Assembly (NCBI GenBank): GCA_024134725.1
Contig: CP099863.1
Coordinates: 2,475,501 to 2,539,500, forward strand
Direction of reading: 5' to 3'
Source: Bacillus sp. 1780r2a1
GTDB taxonomy: Bacteria; Bacillota; Bacilli; Bacillales; Bacillaceae_H
Length of the DNA stretch: 64,000 nucleotides
Shown here: positions 52,663-62,351 of the stretch, in pieces
Position numbering within the stretch: position 1 is the stretch's first letter
How the letters are laid out: each line of letters begins with the position of its first letter
Translations under genes and position numbers: made by a program
The notes under the pieces: generated by a model
Told to the model about the DNA's origin: nothing
The model's database searches: none
What the model saw: only the letters and a program-made list of their open reading frames with translations

Positions 52663-52780
52663 TGTAATTCACCAAATTCTCTTTCGTACTTTCTTCCATT
52701 ATATAAGATAGTTAAAAGAAAGCCTAGGTATATTCAATTTAAATATAAAATACCAATCTTTCCGCCTAGTTTTTATCCGT

Positions 52781-54058
52781 TTATTTACTTCCTTTAAGCT
52801 TATCTAGGTGAGCAAAGAATGATGGGTATGATACCGATACTGCTTCGCGGTTTTTAATGATTGTTTCACCTTCTGCGATACAAGAAGCAACTGCTAGCAT
52901 CATGCCAATACGGTGATCTCCATGACTATCTACGCTTGCACCATGCAATGGCGTTCCTCCATGAATAATCATTCCATCTTCCGTTGCCTCAATATTAGCA
53001 CCCATTTTATTTAGCTCATTAACGACCGTGTCAATTCGATTTGTTTCTTTCACTTTTAATTCAGCTGCATCTTTAATAACTGTTGTTCCTTGAGCCTGAG
53101 TTGCAGCTAGTGCGATAATTGGAATTTCATCAATTAAACGAGGAATAAGGTCCCCTCCTACTTCAGTGCCTTTTAAAGGTGCTGACTTTACAACTAAATT
53201 CGCAAAAGGTTCTGCTACATCTGTATTTAGATCCTTTTCTTCAATAGACGCACCCATATTAAGTAATACATCTAAAATTCCTGTTCGAGTTGGATTCATA
53301 CCAACCTTTTTTAATTCAATTTGACTGTTTGAAATAATGGACCCTGCCACTAAGAAGAACGCAGCTGAGGAGATGTCGCCAGGTACTTCAATATGCGTAC
53401 CTGTTAACGTTTGACCGCCTTCAATTGAAACAGATAAGCCTTCTTCTTTCACTTGAACACCAAAAGCTTCTAGCATACGCTCCGTATGGTCTCTTGACTT
53501 CTCTGGCTCAATAACAGTTGTAACACCTTCCGCTTGCAGGCCAGCTAATAAAATTGCTGATTTTACCTGTGCACTAGCTACTGGGGATTTATATGTAATT
53601 CCTTTTACATTTCCCCCTCTTAGAGCAAGAGGAGTAAAATTGCCTTCTTCACGTCCATCTAATTGAATTCCCATGCTACGTAAAGGATCTGTCACTCGCT
53701 TCATTGGGCGCTTTGCGATAGACTCATCTCCTATCAGCGTATGATGGTGTGCTGTATTTGATAAAATCCCCATTATTAAACGAATCGTTGTTCCTGAATT
53801 TCCAACATCTAATACTTCAGTGGGCTCTTGTAATCCTTTAATGCCACGACCTTTTACAATAACTGTTTCTTCATTTACAACTTCAATTTCGACGCCTAAT
53901 TTACGGAAGCAAGAGATGGTACTAAGGCAATCATCACCCGGCAGGAACCCAGAGATGGTTGTTGTTCCTTCTGCAATTGATCCAAACATTACAGATCGAT
54001 GTGAAATTGATTTATCACCTGGAACTTGAATTGTCCCGTTTAATCCTTGAAGTTTCAT
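52781..54058 (-). CDS. aroA: 3-phosphoshikimate 1-carboxyvinyltransferase (EPSP synthase)
   Basis: A 425-residue shikimate pathway enzyme (B. subtilis name aroE) that joins shikimate-3-phosphate and phosphoenolpyruvate. Motifs are GDKSISHRS (about residue 15), [15 protein letters not shown] (about 85), the RDHTERML region and [10 protein letters not shown] (about 310). The ATG at 54058 is preferred because AAAGGAG lies 7 nt upstream; an ATG two codons earlier is too close. It is the last gene of the DAHP synthase-aroC-tyrA-aroA operon, 22 bp after tyrA. Confidence 0.95.
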   Translation of the reverse strand: MKLQGLNGTIQVPGDKSISHRSVMFGSIAEGTTTISGFLPGDDCLSTISCFRKLGVEIEVVNEETVIVKGRGIKGLQEPTEVLDVGNSGTTIRLIMGILSNTAHHHTLIGDESIAKRPMKRVTDPLRSMGIQLDGREEGNFTPLALRGGNVKGITYKSPVASAQVKSAILLAGLQAEGVTTVIEPEKSRDHTERMLEAFGVQVKEEGLSVSIEGGQTLTGTHIEVPGDISSAAFFLVAGSIISNSQIELKKVGMNPTRTGILDVLLNMGASIEEKDLNTDVAEPFANLVVKSAPLKGTEVGGDLIPRLIDEIPIIALAATQAQGTTVIKDAAELKVKETNRIDTVVNELNKMGANIEATEDGMIIHGGTPLHGASVDSHGDHRIGMMLAVASCIAEGETIIKNREAVSVSYPSFFAHLDKLKGSK

Positions 54059-54080
54059 GTTCATTCTCCTTTATAATAGT

Positions 54081-54938
54081 TTATACGTGTAGGGAATCTC
54101 TGAACTGTTTAGCATCTGAAAAGTAATGAAATAATTCATGACTATCTCCCTTTTCAAGCAAGCTCTTCACTTGCTCCATTTCTTTCATCCAATCATCCAA
54201 AAGCGCTAACAGCGTGTAACGATTTTGTTTTAAGATATCTCTCCACATGTGTGGGCTACTTGACGCAATCCGCGTAAGATCTCGAAATCCACCTGCTGCC
54301 ATCTCAGTGATAAGGGTATTCTTTGCTGAGTACCCTTTCACTTGACGAACAAGGCTCGTTGCAATTACATGAGGTAAATGACTGATAACTCCTGTTACCT
54401 GGTCATGTGTAATCGCATCTATAAAAACAAAGTGAGCTTGCGTTGGCGCAAGTAACTGCATAAGCGCATCTATCTTTTGTGGATTTTCGTCTTCAAAAGG
54501 GGTTAACATATAGCGAGCTTCATAAAATAGATCTGCTCGTGCATTACTTGCACCACTTTGATGAGACCCAGCCATTGGATGTCCACCAATGAAGGTTACT
54601 CCTTTTTCTTTTAACAAAAATGCTGCTTCCATTACTGCTGCTTTAGTGCTTCCAACATCTGTTATAACAACATTTTGTTTCAATGTCCACTTTGAAAGAA
54701 CGTGTATCCAATTAGCTGTCTCTTCTACCGGCGTTGCTAAAATAATATAATCTGCCATTTCAGCTGCTTTTTTTACATCATCTGCTTGTTCATCAATGAC
54801 TGAATGCATCATTGCTACTCGCATTTCTTCTATATTAATATCTGCTCCCACAATATGCACATTTTCATTCTTTTTAATAGAAAGTGCCAGTGAACCTCCG
54901 ATAAGACCAACACCAATTAGTAATACACGTTTTTTCAC
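54081..54938 (-). CDS. tyrA: Prephenate dehydrogenase TyrA without ACT domain
   Basis: A 285-residue NAD-dependent enzyme that makes 4-hydroxyphenylpyruvate for tyrosine. It has the Rossmann motif GVGLIGGSLA (about residue 8), ATPVEET, TDVGSTK, the catalytic-histidine segment FIGGHPMAGSHQSG (about 118) and AAGGFRDLTRIASS (about 215). B. subtilis TyrA is about 371 residues with a C-terminal ACT domain; here the protein ends where that domain would begin. The gene is intact, and aroA follows after 22 bp. Confidence 0.94.
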   Translation of the reverse strand: MKKRVLLIGVGLIGGSLALSIKKNENVHIVGADINIEEMRVAMMHSVIDEQADDVKKAAEMADYIILATPVEETANWIHVLSKWTLKQNVVITDVGSTKAAVMEAAFLLKEKGVTFIGGHPMAGSHQSGASNARADLFYEARYMLTPFEDENPQKIDALMQLLAPTQAHFVFIDAITHDQVTGVISHLPHVIATSLVRQVKGYSAKNTLITEMAAGGFRDLTRIASSSPHMWRDILKQNRYTLLALLDDWMKEMEQVKSLLEKGDSHELFHYFSDAKQFRDSLHV

Positions 54939-54958
54939 CTTTCATTCTCCTTCATATG

Positions 54959-56125
54959 TTAAAATTGCGCTGCATGCTTTCGATGCTCATTAATATTTTG
55001 TTGCAACAAATTAATACGATCTGAACCAAACTGTTCCACAATAGCCGAAGCTAATTCCCATGCAATAACTGATTCAGCTACAACAGCGGCTGCTGGAACT
55101 GCACAACTATCAGAGCGTTCAATGCTTGCTGCAAACGGTTCTTTTGTATCAATATCTACGCTTTGAAGCGGTTTATATAACGTTGGAATTGGCTTCATTA
55201 CGCCTCGCACAACGATTGGCATTCCAGTAGTCATACCACCTTCTAATCCGCCTGCATTGTTTGTTTTACGCGTGTAACCTTGTTCTTCACTCCATAAAAT
55301 TTCATCATGTACTTCACTTCCTGGCTTGCGTGCTGCTTCAAACCCAACACCAATTTCTACACCCTTAAAAGCATTTATGCTCATAATGGCTGCTGCAAGT
55401 TTTGAATCTAGCTTGCGGTCATAGTGCACATAGCTTCCAACCGCTGTTGGCATCCCTTCTACCACTACTTCTACTACACCGCCAATGCTATCACCGTTTT
55501 CTTTTGCTTCATCAATTGCTTTCATCATCTTTTGTCCAGCTTCTTCATCCAAACAACGCACGGGTGATGCTTCTGTTTTTTCTTGTAGATCTCTTAAAGA
55601 TTGGTATGATGTTTGCTCCGCTTTGACACCGCCAATTTCTAAAACATGACATGCGATATTAACCCCAACAGCTTTTAAAATCTGCTTTGCCACTGCTCCT
55701 GTTGCAACGCGAACTGTTGTTTCACGAGCAGATGAACGTTCTAAAACGTTTCTCATGTCACGGTGTCCGTATTTAATTGCACCGTTTAAATCTGCATGTC
55801 CTGGTCTTGGTTTTGTAATTTGACGCTTCACTTCCGCATCTTCATCCACAGGGTCCGCTCCCATAATATTTCTCCAGTGCGTAAAATCCTTATTTTCTAC
55901 TACAAGCGCAATCGGTGAACCTAAAGTAGCACCGTGCCTAACTCCACCTACAATTTGAACGCGGTCTGTTTCAATTTGCATGCGACGACCACGTCCATGG
56001 CCTTTTTGTCTTCTAGCCAAATCTTCATTAATATGTTCTGCCGTTAATTCAAGCCCCGCTGGTACCCCTTCAACAATTGCTGTTAATTGTGGACCATGTG
56101 ACTCTCCTGCTGTTAAGTATCTCAT
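54959..56125 (-). CDS. aroC: Chorismate synthase
   Basis: A 388-residue enzyme (B. subtilis name aroF) converting EPSP to chorismate with reduced FMN. Signatures are [14 protein letters not shown] at the start, [15 protein letters not shown] (about residue 40), [13 protein letters not shown] (about 108) and [11 protein letters not shown] (about 135). The ATG at 56125 follows GGAGGATGG; a longer frame upstream lacks a site. It is preceded by a T-box leader located between it and the DAHP synthase gene, and is followed by tyrA after 20 bp. Confidence 0.95.
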   Translation of the reverse strand: MRYLTAGESHGPQLTAIVEGVPAGLELTAEHINEDLARRQKGHGRGRRMQIETDRVQIVGGVRHGATLGSPIALVVENKDFTHWRNIMGADPVDEDAEVKRQITKPRPGHADLNGAIKYGHRDMRNVLERSSARETTVRVATGAVAKQILKAVGVNIACHVLEIGGVKAEQTSYQSLRDLQEKTEASPVRCLDEEAGQKMMKAIDEAKENGDSIGGVVEVVVEGMPTAVGSYVHYDRKLDSKLAAAIMSINAFKGVEIGVGFEAARKPGSEVHDEILWSEEQGYTRKTNNAGGLEGGMTTGMPIVVRGVMKPIPTLYKPLQSVDIDTKEPFAASIERSDSCAVPAAAVVAESVIAWELASAIVEQFGSDRINLLQQNINEHRKHAAQF

Positions 56126-56165
56126 CGTTTCCATCCTCCAATTTGTAAAATTCAATCTTTTCACC

Positions 56166-56395
56166 TAATAAAATAAGCTCGCCCCTCTTTTAAGATAGGG
56201 ACGAGCTTATTCTCGCGATACCACCCTAGTTGCAAGCTATTTGTACTTACCACCTTCATTGTTTAACGATCAGTCGACCGCTCTTTACAGAGTGCTCAAG
56301 GAGTGTACTTCACTCGCACCTTTGTACTGATTTACACCAACCATCAGCTCTCTATAACAGGAAGATGCTCGCTACTAGAGTCCTTTCATTGCATC
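56166..56395 (-). promoter_or_regulatory. T-box leader of aroC (Tyr specifier)
   Basis: The reverse strand has the conserved T-box sequence AGGGTGGTATCGCG at 56214-56227, the stem I landmark AGAGAGCTGATGGTTGGTG, and a specifier region GAAGTACACTCC in which UAC (56305-56307) reads as tyrosine. The terminator stem ATAAGCTCG...CGAGCTTAT (56173-56210) is followed by T. Uncharged tRNA-Tyr would stabilise the antiterminator and switch on aroC-tyrA-aroA. Confidence 0.88.
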
Positions 56396-56404
56396 GCTAT
56401 ATAA

Positions 56405-57478
56405 TTATGATAACTTAACTGCTGCACCCTTTAATTCTTCCATGAAGTCGTGGAATTCAGGAATGTTCATTTGTTGTGCTGAATCTGATAACGCTACAGC
56501 TGGATCTGGATGAACTTCAGCCATAACCGCATCTGCACCAATTGCAATTGCAGCTTTTGCACAAGGTAACAATAAGTCTTTACGTCCTGTTGAATGTGTT
56601 ACATCTACAACAACCGGTAAGTGCGTTTCTTGCTTTAAGATTGGTACTGCTGAGATATCTAATGTGTTACGAGTAGCACGCTCGTATGTACGGATTCCGC
56701 GCTCACAAAGGATGATGTTGCCATTTCCACGAGACATGATGTATTCAGCTGCGTTAATGAATTCTTCAATTGTTGCCGCTAAGCCACGTTTTAGTAAGAT
56801 TGGCTTGTCAACTGAACCTGCTGCTTTTAATAATTCAAAGTTTTGCATGTTACGTGCACCAATTTGAATTACGTCTACGTACTCTAATGCTGTTTCAATA
56901 TCTTGTGGTGAAACAATTTCACTAATAATTTGAAGACCTAACTCATCTCCAACTTTACGTAAGATTTGTAAACCTTCTACACCTAAACCTTGGAAATCGT
57001 ATGGTGATGTACGAGGCTTAAATGCACCTCCACGCATTAGCGTAATGCCTTGTTCTTTTAAAGCTAAACCAACTTGCTTTACCTGCTCGTAGCTTTCTAC
57101 TGCGCATGGTCCCATAACGAACTGTAAGTTTCCATCTCCAACTTTCGTTCCGTTCACATCGACTACTGTATCCTCAGATTTCTTTTTACGAGATACAAGA
57201 AGTGCTTTTCTATGGTCATCTTCTTGAAGCTCTAAGCTTGCCTTGAAAATTTCTTTGAAAATATGTTGAATTGTTGATGCTTCAAATGGTCCGTTATGAT
57301 TTGCTAAAATGTGATTTAACGATTCACGCTCACGAACTGGATCAAAACGTTTCACACCTTGTGTACCTTTTAATTCTCCAATTTCTTTTGCAATCTCACC
57401 ACGTTTATTTAATAATTCTAAAATTTCTAAATTTAATTGATCGATTTGTCCACGTAATTGCTCTAAAGTTTTTGTCAT
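56405..57478 (-). CDS. Bifunctional chorismate mutase/DAHP synthase
   Basis: A 357-residue fusion. The N-terminal AroQ-type chorismate mutase (residues about 1-90: [30 protein letters not shown]) is joined to a DAHP synthase of the type Ibeta ([63 protein letters not shown]). It is the first step of aromatic synthesis; the mutase domain gives feedback control by chorismate/prephenate in Bacillus. B. subtilis calls it aroA. Tandem T-boxes precede it, and the aroC T-box begins about 15 bp after its stop. Confidence 0.95.
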   Translation of the reverse strand: MTKTLEQLRGQIDQLNLEILELLNKRGEIAKEIGELKGTQGVKRFDPVRERESLNHILANHNGPFEASTIQHIFKEIFKASLELQEDDHRKALLVSRKKKSEDTVVDVNGTKVGDGNLQFVMGPCAVESYEQVKQVGLALKEQGITLMRGGAFKPRTSPYDFQGLGVEGLQILRKVGDELGLQIISEIVSPQDIETALEYVDVIQIGARNMQNFELLKAAGSVDKPILLKRGLAATIEEFINAAEYIMSRGNGNIILCERGIRTYERATRNTLDISAVPILKQETHLPVVVDVTHSTGRKDLLLPCAKAAIAIGADAVMAEVHPDPAVALSDSAQQMNIPEFHDFMEELKGAAVKLS

Positions 57479-57548
57479 TGTTAAAACCCTCCTAGATTTT
57501 GTATGTTTTTTAGTAACTTACTACAGGTCCGCTGAGTGCGGAATATAC

Positions 57549-57785
57549 AAAAAGTCCCTACTGATTGTGTCAGTAGGGACGAATTGATCGCGGTACCACC
57601 CTAATTGCAAGCAGATGCTTGCCTCTTCATTATGATAACGGCTATGCCGCTTTTGCTATGCAAAAGTAAGCTCCAAGAATGTAATTCACAACTAGTTTTT
57701 GTTCTGACTCGCACCGACCGTCAGCTCTCTGAAACAGGGAAACACGTTGCTACTATGCTCTTTTCATCGCTTTTTTCATTATTTA
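57549..57785 (-). promoter_or_regulatory. T-box leader 2 (proximal) of the DAHP synthase operon (Tyr specifier)
   Basis: T-box sequence AGGGTGGTACCGCG at 57589-57602; stem I with AGAGAGCTGACGGTCGGTG; specifier region GAATTACATTC with UAC at 57681-57683. Terminator stem GTCCCTACTGA...TCAGTAGGGAC (57553-57580) followed by TTTTTG. It is a near copy of leader 3 just upstream. Confidence 0.87.
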
Positions 57786-57808
57786 ATTTTCGATAGGGCA
57801 GTAAATAC

Positions 57809-58055
57809 AAAAAGTCCCTACTGATCTCACCCTCAAGGTAAGGTCAGTAGGGACGAATTAATCGCGGTACCACCCTAGTTGCAAGCATTTACTTGCCTCT
57901 TCATTACGATAACGGCTATGCCGTCTTTTCCTACTAAGAAAAGATGCTCAAGGAATGTACTTCGAATGGTTTTTGTTCTGACTCGCACCGACCGTCAGCT
58001 CTCTGAAACAGGGAAACCTTTTCTACTATTGCTCCTATCAACGCTCAATATAACT
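57809..58055 (-). promoter_or_regulatory. T-box leader 3 (distal) of the DAHP synthase operon (Tyr specifier)
   Basis: T-box sequence AGGGTGGTACCGCG at 57863-57876; the same AGAGAGCTGACGGTCGGTG stem I landmark; specifier region GAAGTACATTCC with UAC at 57957-57959. Terminator stem GTCCCTACTGA...TCAGTAGGGAC (57814-57854) with a longer loop than leader 2. Together they form a tandem T-box arrangement. Confidence 0.87.
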
Positions 58056-58116
58056 ATGTATGTGTGTTTAAACGTTTGTCTTAACGTTTAGATGATGTTG
58101 TGTGATGTTGATTTGT

Positions 58117-58145
58117 ATTATGAATGGTTTTATCTAAATCGTCAA
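58117..58145 (-). promoter_or_regulatory. Sigma-A promoter of the aromatic operon
   Basis: On the reverse strand TTGACG and CATAAT are separated by 17 bp. Transcription would start near 58110, giving a leader of about 630 nt with two T-boxes. Confidence 0.65.
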
Positions 58146-58286
58146 TACTTTTTTAGATTTTTTTTCAAAATCTCTCCCATTCTTTTTTCCATACAATTCC
58201 TTAAACCATTGAAACACAAGCATATAAAACGCTTTCAATAAACTTATTTTTTTTATAAATAATACTGTTTTTTATCATTCACCTAT

Positions 58287-58312
58287 AAAAAAAAGACCTC
58301 AAATGTGAGGCC
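58287..58312 (-). terminator. Terminator of the allantoate/chromate operon
   Basis: GGCCTCA and TGAGGTC pair (one G-U) on the reverse strand and are followed by eight T, directly after the last CHR gene. Confidence 0.8.
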
Positions 58313-58316
58313 TAGC

Positions 58317-58847
58317 TTAAGCAAGAAAAATAGCACCATAGGCCAGAGCACCTACAATAACAATCGCTGGATGAACACGTAGCTTCTCCATTAGTACAAA
58401 ACTTGCAATAATTAAAAATAACGTCTGCCATATCCCTGAATCTACATAGGAACTTGAAAAGAAATCATAAGCCATAACTCCAAGTAGAACAGCAATAACG
58501 GGACGAATAAAATTTGTCATTTTCTTTACGTTTGGTGAATCCTTGTACTTATACAAGATCCGCAACAAGACAACTAAGAGTATGACAGAAGGAGCAATTG
58601 TAGCTAATAATGAAACAAACGCTCCTAGGATACCTGCTTCTTGATAGCCAATAAAACCTGCCATTTTTGTTGCTATTGGGCCCGGTAATGCATTACCAAT
58701 TGCCAACATTTCACTAAACTCATTAACCGTTAACCAGCCGTAGCGGTCAACAACTTCTTTTTGAATTAATGGAATTGATGCCGGTCCCCCTCCATAACCT
58801 AAAATATTTGATACAAAAAAAGCCATAAACAATTGCCAATAAATCAT
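58317..58847 (-). CDS. Chromate transporter, single-domain CHR subunit 2
   Basis: A 176-residue single CHR domain: NILGYGGGPASIPLIQKEVV (about residue 14), AIGNALPGPIATKMAGFIGY (about 50) and four or five further helices. Short CHR proteins work as pairs (like B. subtilis YwrA/YwrB) equivalent to the two halves of a long ChrA. It overlaps its partner by ATGA. The substrate may be chromate or, given the operon, another anion. Confidence 0.88.
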   Translation of the reverse strand: MIYWQLFMAFFVSNILGYGGGPASIPLIQKEVVDRYGWLTVNEFSEMLAIGNALPGPIATKMAGFIGYQEAGILGAFVSLLATIAPSVILLVVLLRILYKYKDSPNVKKMTNFIRPVIAVLLGVMAYDFFSSSYVDSGIWQTLFLIIASFVLMEKLRVHPAIVIVGALAYGAIFLA

Positions 58848-59422
58848 ACAGTTTCCCTCTTTTGTTCCTGAACTTCTTTTTCTTCTTGCTTTCTTTTAAC
58901 GGGAATCCATGCTGCAACCATTAATAAAATAATAATAATTGCTGGGTGAACATGAATAAACTCCATCAGTATCAAACTTACCAATGCCAATAAAATAGCT
59001 TTCGTCCAACCTAAGCCACCAGTAGATTTTTTCAAGAAATCCCACGTCATAACAGCTAACATAACGCCAACTACAGGTACAACGGCTTTAGTCATTCCCA
59101 TTACCCATGCCTGGTCTTTAAACTGTGTAAGTGTTGTTAAAAGGAGAACCATAAGCAAGACAGTTGGCGCTACTGCCGCAATTAACGCATTAATCATGCC
59201 TAATACTCCACCAACCTGATATCCGATATAACCAGCTAACTTTGTTGCAATAGGACCAGGTAGCGTATTAGCAATTGCTAATACGTCACCAAATTCATCG
59301 CTATCCATCCACTTGTATGTATCAACAACCTCTTTTTTAACAAGTGGAATAGCGGACGGACCACCTCCGTAGCCAAGCATACCCGAGCGAAAAAACGCGA
59401 TAAAAATATGTAATTGCTGCAT
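58844..59422 (-). CDS. Chromate transporter, single-domain CHR subunit 1
   Basis: A 192-residue single CHR domain, beginning MQQLHIFIAFFRSGMLGYGG with GPSAIPLVKKEVV and AIANTLPGPIATKLAGYIGY (about residue 50). It has a charged Lys/Glu-rich C-terminal tail absent from its partner. The gene lies 33 bp after a gamma-glutamyltransferase gene and overlaps subunit 2. This GGT-CHR-CHR order recalls B. subtilis ywrD-ywrB-ywrA. Confidence 0.88.
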   Translation of the reverse strand: MQQLHIFIAFFRSGMLGYGGGPSAIPLVKKEVVDTYKWMDSDEFGDVLAIANTLPGPIATKLAGYIGYQVGGVLGMINALIAAVAPTVLLMVLLLTTLTQFKDQAWVMGMTKAVVPVVGVMLAVMTWDFLKKSTGGLGWTKAILLALVSLILMEFIHVHPAIIIILLMVAAWIPVKRKQEEKEVQEQKRETV

Positions 59423-59455
59423 TTTATACGCTCCTTTCTTTGTTGTAATCTATCC

Positions 59456-61069
59456 TTAGTACGTTAGAACGGCTCCATCTGTTCGGGACTCCGTTCCTCC
59501 AAACAATACCCCTGTTTGAGGATCTCTGCGAATGATTTGCCCTCTACCAAATGAATGACGGCTTGTGGCTACTTGAACATCATGTCCCTTTCTCTCTAGA
59601 GCTTCCACAATATAACTTGGCATTTCTTTTTCTACAAGAACTGTTTTATCATTAATCCATTGCCATCTTGGTGCATCTAGTGAGGCTTGAGGATTCAAAT
59701 CAAAATCAATCATATTCATAATTACTTGAACATGACCTTGAGGCTGCATGAATGCCCCCATTACACCAAATGGACCAACTGCTTGATTATCTTTTGTTAA
59801 AAATCCTGGGATAATAGTATGATATGTTCTTTTGCCTGGCTCTAGTCGATTATCGTGATCCTTATCGAGTGAAAAATTATGACCTCGGTTCTGAAGAGCA
59901 ATTCCTGTTCCAGGAACAACTACGCCCGAGCCAAAGCCCTTATAATTACTTTGAATAAAAGAAACCATGTTTCCTTCGTCATCAGCAGTTGCTAAGTAGA
60001 CGGTTCCACTGTGAAGCGGCTGACCAGCCTCTGGTAACCTTGCATGTTCACCGATTAAAGCTCGACGCTCATCAGCATATTCATCGTTTAACAAATCTTC
60101 TACAGCAATCTTCATATGCTTAGAATCTGTAATAAATTTCTTTCCATCTGCAAAGGCTAATTTCATCGCTTCAATTTGCTTGTGATACGTATCGACTGAA
60201 TCTTTAGCTTTAAACTCATAGCCTTTTAAGGTATTTAGTGCTAAAAGAGCAATTAAGCCTTGACCATTTGGTGGAATCTCCCAAACATCATACCCGCGAT
60301 AAGACACTGAAATTGGCTTAACCCATTCAGGTTGAAAAGCTGCCAAATCCTCTTTTCGAATAAAGCCCCCATGAACTTTAGAAAATGCATCAATTTTTTC
60401 AGCAATTCTTCCTCGGTAAAATGATTCAGCTTCCGTTTCCGCAATCTCAATAAGCGTATCTGCATGACTACTGGATGACCAGATTTCACCAATCCTTGGT
60501 GGCCTGCCATTTGGAGCAAATGTTTCAAACCAACCAGCAAACTCTTCCCCTTTTAATTCTTCTTTAAACTTTTCATATGCAACATTCCAATTGTAACCTA
60601 AAATCGGAGATACAGGGAACCCTTCCTGTGCATATGTGATTGCAGGCTGCAGTACTTCTGTTAAAGGAAGCTTTCCAAATCGTTTTGACAGAGCAGCCCA
60701 AGCGCTAGGAGCACCGGGTACGGTTACGGGTGTTAAACCATATTCAGGCATTTCACCTGTAATACCTCTTTCTTTTAACGCTTCCATTGAAAGTGATTGA
60801 GGAGCATGACCACTAGCATTCAACCCATGTAATTCATCATTAACCCATACAAGAGCAAACGCATCTCCCCCGATTCCATTTGATGTTGGCTCAACTACCG
60901 TTAAGCAAGCTGCTGTTGCAATTGCAGCATCAACTGCGTTTCCTCCCTTTTTTAGCATATCTAAACCTGCCTGAGCTGCTAAGGGCTGACTTGTTGCAAC
61001 CATCCCATTTTTTCCAAATGTACACATTCTTTGTGAAGCGTATGGATGTGTTAAAAAAAATTCATTCAT
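59456..61069 (-). CDS. Gamma-glutamyltransferase family protein (YwrD-like)
   Basis: A 537-residue Ntn-hydrolase precursor. It begins with GMVATSQPLAAQAGLDMLKKGGNAVDAAIAT (about residues 22-52), NGIGGDAFALV, and has the autocleavage threonine in HSGTVYLATADDEGNMVSF (about 355), then SNYKGFGSGVVVPGTGI. No signal peptide is evident, fitting the YwrD group rather than secreted Ggt. It cleaves or transfers gamma-glutamyl groups. ATG at 61069 follows GGAGTGGGAGAA; an in-frame GTG nine bases earlier is within that site. Confidence 0.9.
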   Translation of the reverse strand: MNEFFLTHPYASQRMCTFGKNGMVATSQPLAAQAGLDMLKKGGNAVDAAIATAACLTVVEPTSNGIGGDAFALVWVNDELHGLNASGHAPQSLSMEALKERGITGEMPEYGLTPVTVPGAPSAWAALSKRFGKLPLTEVLQPAITYAQEGFPVSPILGYNWNVAYEKFKEELKGEEFAGWFETFAPNGRPPRIGEIWSSSSHADTLIEIAETEAESFYRGRIAEKIDAFSKVHGGFIRKEDLAAFQPEWVKPISVSYRGYDVWEIPPNGQGLIALLALNTLKGYEFKAKDSVDTYHKQIEAMKLAFADGKKFITDSKHMKIAVEDLLNDEYADERRALIGEHARLPEAGQPLHSGTVYLATADDEGNMVSFIQSNYKGFGSGVVVPGTGIALQNRGHNFSLDKDHDNRLEPGKRTYHTIIPGFLTKDNQAVGPFGVMGAFMQPQGHVQVIMNMIDFDLNPQASLDAPRWQWINDKTVLVEKEMPSYIVEALERKGHDVQVATSRHSFGRGQIIRRDPQTGVLFGGTESRTDGAVLTY

Positions 61070-61097
61070 TTCTCCCACTCCTTAAAATGATCTATTT

Positions 61098-62339
61098 TCA
61101 CACATTAACCAATTCACTCTCATAAACATCTAAAGCAGCTTGTAAGGCTTTCCCTGCATTAATTAAAGCTCCTTTTCTCAGTAAGACTGCTTCAAGACCT
61201 GCAAGCGTATATAGAACGTTATCTTGTCGGCAACTATACCCCATTGTACCTATTCTCCAAATCTTACCGTGAAGAGGACCAAATGAGCTTGCTATTTCAA
61301 TTCTAAACTGATCTAATAATGTACTGCGAACATCTTCTCCATTAATACCATTTGGAATCATAACGCAGGTCACGGTTGTTAGCTTTGAAATCTCATCACC
61401 AAACAGCGATAGCCCCATCGCTTTAATACCTGCAACAAGTGCTTTTTCATGTAATTGATGGCGAGCAAACCTCCTATCTAAACCTTCTTCAAGCAAGATC
61501 CGAACTCCTTCATGAAGAGCATATAACATAGAAGTTGCCTCTGTATGATGATTCAGACGACGTTCACTCCAATAATCCTGCAGTTGACTTAAGTCAAAAT
61601 AGTTACTGATAATATTCGGTCTTGTTCTTATGGCATTATCCGCTTCTGTAGCAATTCCTTTCTCCACTTTTTTCCGTTGAATAATATGACGTTCTACTCG
61701 TTCATTATAAGTGATTGGCGCCATTCCCGAAGGTACGGATACACACTTTTGGGTTCCGGCAATAAGTGCATCAATATACCAATCATCTACTTTGACATCT
61801 ATACCACCAATTGTGGCAACAGCATCAACAACAAATAAAGCATCGTTTTCTCGGCAAGCTTTCCCAATTTCTTTTAACGATTGAACTCGGCCTGTTGATG
61901 TTTCACCATGAACCATAGCTACTATTTTAGGGTTTGTTCTCTTAATCTCACGAATAACTTGTTCTGGCTCAAATACGCTTCCCCATTCGCATTCAATATT
62001 GTGAACGACTGCTCCATAGCGCTCGGAAATCTCTGTTAATAAGTGACCAAAACGCCCAAAAATAGGCACGAATACTGTATCTCCTGGTTCAATAATACTT
62101 GCTAATACCGCTTCAAGACCAGCTCTTGACGTTCCATCAATTGGAAATGCCCATTTATTTTTAGTTTGGAACAACTCTCGCAGCATTTCCATAGTCTCGT
62201 TCATAATGGTTGTAAATGCAGGATCGAATTGACCGAGAATGGGTGTTCCAAGCGCTCTTAGTACCCTAGGGTCTGCTTCTACAGGTCCAGGTGTCATGAT
62301 TGTTCTTGGTGGAGCATTTAGTGGTTTTTTATTTAGCAT
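61098..62339 (-). CDS. pucG: (S)-ureidoglycine-glyoxylate aminotransferase (PucG-like)
   Basis: A 413-residue class V PLP enzyme. Features are IMTPGPVEADPRVLRALGTP (about residues 14-33), GTSRAGLEAVLASII (about 68), HGETSTGR (about 145), VVDAVATIGG and the PLP lysine in AGTQKCVSVPSGMAP (about 200). PucG removes the amino group of ureidoglycine, the product of allantoate breakdown, using glyoxylate. The neighbouring allantoate amidohydrolase gene, 12 bp upstream, supports this over other class V aminotransferases. AGGAGG precedes the start. Confidence 0.88.
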   Translation of the reverse strand: MLNKKPLNAPPRTIMTPGPVEADPRVLRALGTPILGQFDPAFTTIMNETMEMLRELFQTKNKWAFPIDGTSRAGLEAVLASIIEPGDTVFVPIFGRFGHLLTEISERYGAVVHNIECEWGSVFEPEQVIREIKRTNPKIVAMVHGETSTGRVQSLKEIGKACRENDALFVVDAVATIGGIDVKVDDWYIDALIAGTQKCVSVPSGMAPITYNERVERHIIQRKKVEKGIATEADNAIRTRPNIISNYFDLSQLQDYWSERRLNHHTEATSMLYALHEGVRILLEEGLDRRFARHQLHEKALVAGIKAMGLSLFGDEISKLTTVTCVMIPNGINGEDVRSTLLDQFRIEIASSFGPLHGKIWRIGTMGYSCRQDNVLYTLAGLEAVLLRKGALINAGKALQAALDVYESELVNV

Positions 62340-62351
62340 CTTAACATCCTC

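Noticed and set aside
58224-58237. cre-like site near the aromatic operon
   Set aside because: ATAAAACGCTTTCA has two mismatches, including the important TG, and lies about 80 bp upstream of the promoter between two units.
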